From assembly GCA_047625765.1 (NCBI GenBank), contig JBLHRE010000015.1, positions 1 to 20,981 on the forward strand: a DNA stretch of 20,981 bases, in the 5' to 3' direction. Below the pieces are notes generated by a model. It was given only the letters and a program-made list of their open reading frames with translations, was not told the DNA's origin and searched no databases. The DNA comes from JBLHRE01 sp047625765 (GTDB taxonomy: Bacteria > Bacteroidota > Bacteroidia > Flavobacteriales > JBLHRE01). Every line of letters starts with the position of its first letter. The stretch's first letter is position 1. Positions 20,124 to 20,981 of the stretch are shown piece after piece. The translations under genes were made by a program, and so were the position numbers.

Positions 20124-20981
20124 CTATTTAATTAGAGTAACTGTTCCTTGTTTAATAACCTGCTCACCTGTGCTTAATATTTTAAACACAGCTGTATATA
20201 CATAAGTTCCGATAGGTTGATCCACTCCGTTGTATCTACCATTCCAACCAGCATCAGCCAAAGATGATACATTACTTACATCATGAACCAAATTACCCCA
20301 TTGGTTGAATATTTTAAACGATTCTAATTCGAATCCTTCACCCCAGGGTCTAAAATTGTCATCGCCACATGTAGGGCAGAAGCCCGTTGGGATATAAATA
20401 GTAGGAACTACATATACACGAACATCATCAAATTTCTCTACAGTAGCTTCACAACCTTTATCCGATGTAACGGTTAACTTAATATCGTAAAACTCTTCAC
20501 GATCATCCGCTGGAGCGATGTAAGTATGTTTAGGATTCTGCTCAGTAGATGTTTGACCATCACCAAATTCCCAAAACCAACTAGCAGCTCCTGTTGTATT
20601 GTCATAAAATTGGAACTCATTAATCAAAGCACCAGGTGTAACATCAATATTAGAAACGTAATCAAAATTAACAACCGGTAAAGGGTAAACAATTACCGTT
20701 TTCTCTTTGTAAAGAACATTACAATCATTGTCATCAACATTTTTCACTGTAACACCTACAACAAAATCACCACTTTGAGAAGGAGTAAATTGATAACTCG
20801 TTTGAGTAGATGCAGGATTCGTTCTTACAACAACCGCGTAATTATAAGTTACCCCATTTAATCCAGTAATATTAACATTAACCTGTTCACCTAAACAAAT
20901 TGCTGTCTCTACGTTAATCTCAAATTCAATTAAAGGGCAAGGAATTGTGCTACAGTTAAATGAATTCGATAAACTTGTTTC
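20124..20981 (-). CDS. Large secreted adhesin-like protein with PKD and T9SS type B C-terminal domain (5' end outside window)
   Basis: The last 285 residues of a larger protein; the frame is open to the window edge with no in-frame stop, and the internal GTG at 20747 is not a credible start. From the edge there is a beta-sandwich repeat (about 15-85), a PKD domain with W-F-W-E-F-G-D-G-Q-T-S-T, a second adhesion-like stretch, and a C-terminal gliding-motility-type (type B) sorting domain ending in G-T-Y-V-Y-T-A-V-F-K and a last strand V-T-L-I-K. This signal sends the protein through the type IX system to the cell surface or medium. The usual loop with N-G-D-G-x-N-D is replaced by C-P-T-C-G-D-D-N-F. 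The PorP/SprF and OmpA genes follow directly. Confidence 0.93.
   Translation of the reverse strand, partial: ETSLSNSFNCSTIPCPLIEFEINVETAICLGEQVNVNITGLNGVTYNYAVVVRTNPASTQTSYQFTPSQSGDFVVGVTVKNVDDNDCNVLYKEKTVIVYPLPVVNFDYVSNIDVTPGALINEFQFYDNTTGAASWFWEFGDGQTSTEQNPKHTYIAPADDREEFYDIKLTVTSDKGCEATVEKFDDVRVYVVPTIYIPTGFCPTCGDDNFRPWGEGFELESFKIFNQWGNLVHDVSNVSSLADAGWNGRYNGVDQPIGTYVYTAVFKILSTGEQVIKQGTVTLIK

Noticed and set aside
20124..20747. A complete 207-residue gene starting at GTG 20747
   Set aside because: The frame stays open to the window edge with domain-like sequence, so this is the end of a larger protein.

Overview
The window comes from an AT-rich Bacteroidota chromosome, most likely a marine-type member of Flavobacteriales. 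Supporting evidence: parts of a type IX secretion system (T9SS; PorP/SprF-like protein, TPR-PD40-OmpA protein, type B sorting domain), DUF5723-like outer membrane proteins, large lipoproteins, Crp/Fnr regulators of the Bacteroidota kind, promoters of the TTG-N19-TAnnTTTG type, and A-rich leaders without clear Shine-Dalgarno sequences. I see no integrase, transposase, CRISPR array or phage gene.

Layout. (1) 1-778: the 3' end of a CdaA-type diadenylate cyclase converges on shikimate kinase (aroK); the two stop codons share one CTAG. (2) 900-1180: tRNA-Lys(TTT) behind a strong stable-RNA promoter, a rho-independent terminator, then tRNA-Leu(GAG). (3) 1184-1760: a decayed small membrane protein gene (no ATG, in-frame TAG) between two similar short AT-rich repeats. 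(4) 1818-4577: a short Crp/Fnr regulator, an exported YceI protein, a pirin and a second Crp/Fnr regulator. (5) 4640-8952: a sulfur-handling run on the plus strand. It holds a TauE/SafE exporter, a persulfide dioxygenase with two rhodanese domains, a terminator and new promoter, a single-domain rhodanese, a small Cys-containing membrane protein, a thioredoxin, a sterol-desaturase-type membrane oxygenase and a small membrane protein. (6) 8966-15751: two divergent lipoprotein plus DUF5723-type barrel pairs, an inverted paralogous duplication. (7) 15753-17079: metal-dependent KDO-8-phosphate synthase (kdsA) and an exported MsrB. (8) 17146-20981, minus strand: a T9SS-linked cassette running from the end of a large PKD-containing secreted protein, through a PorP/SprF protein, to a TPR-PD40-OmpA protein.

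How the genes may work together. In region 5 the dioxygenase would oxidise glutathione-like or low-molecular-weight persulfides to sulfite, the rhodaneses would move sulfane sulfur, thioredoxin would reduce persulfides or disulfides, and TauE/SafE would export sulfite or a related anion. The adjacent Crp/Fnr protein with a Cys-rich effector domain is the obvious candidate regulator. In region 8 the secreted adhesin-like protein, its PorP/SprF partner and the peptidoglycan-binding OmpA protein form a common Bacteroidota surface-display unit. The paired lipoprotein/barrel modules of region 6 are the least explained part of the window and probably form an envelope system of unknown job.
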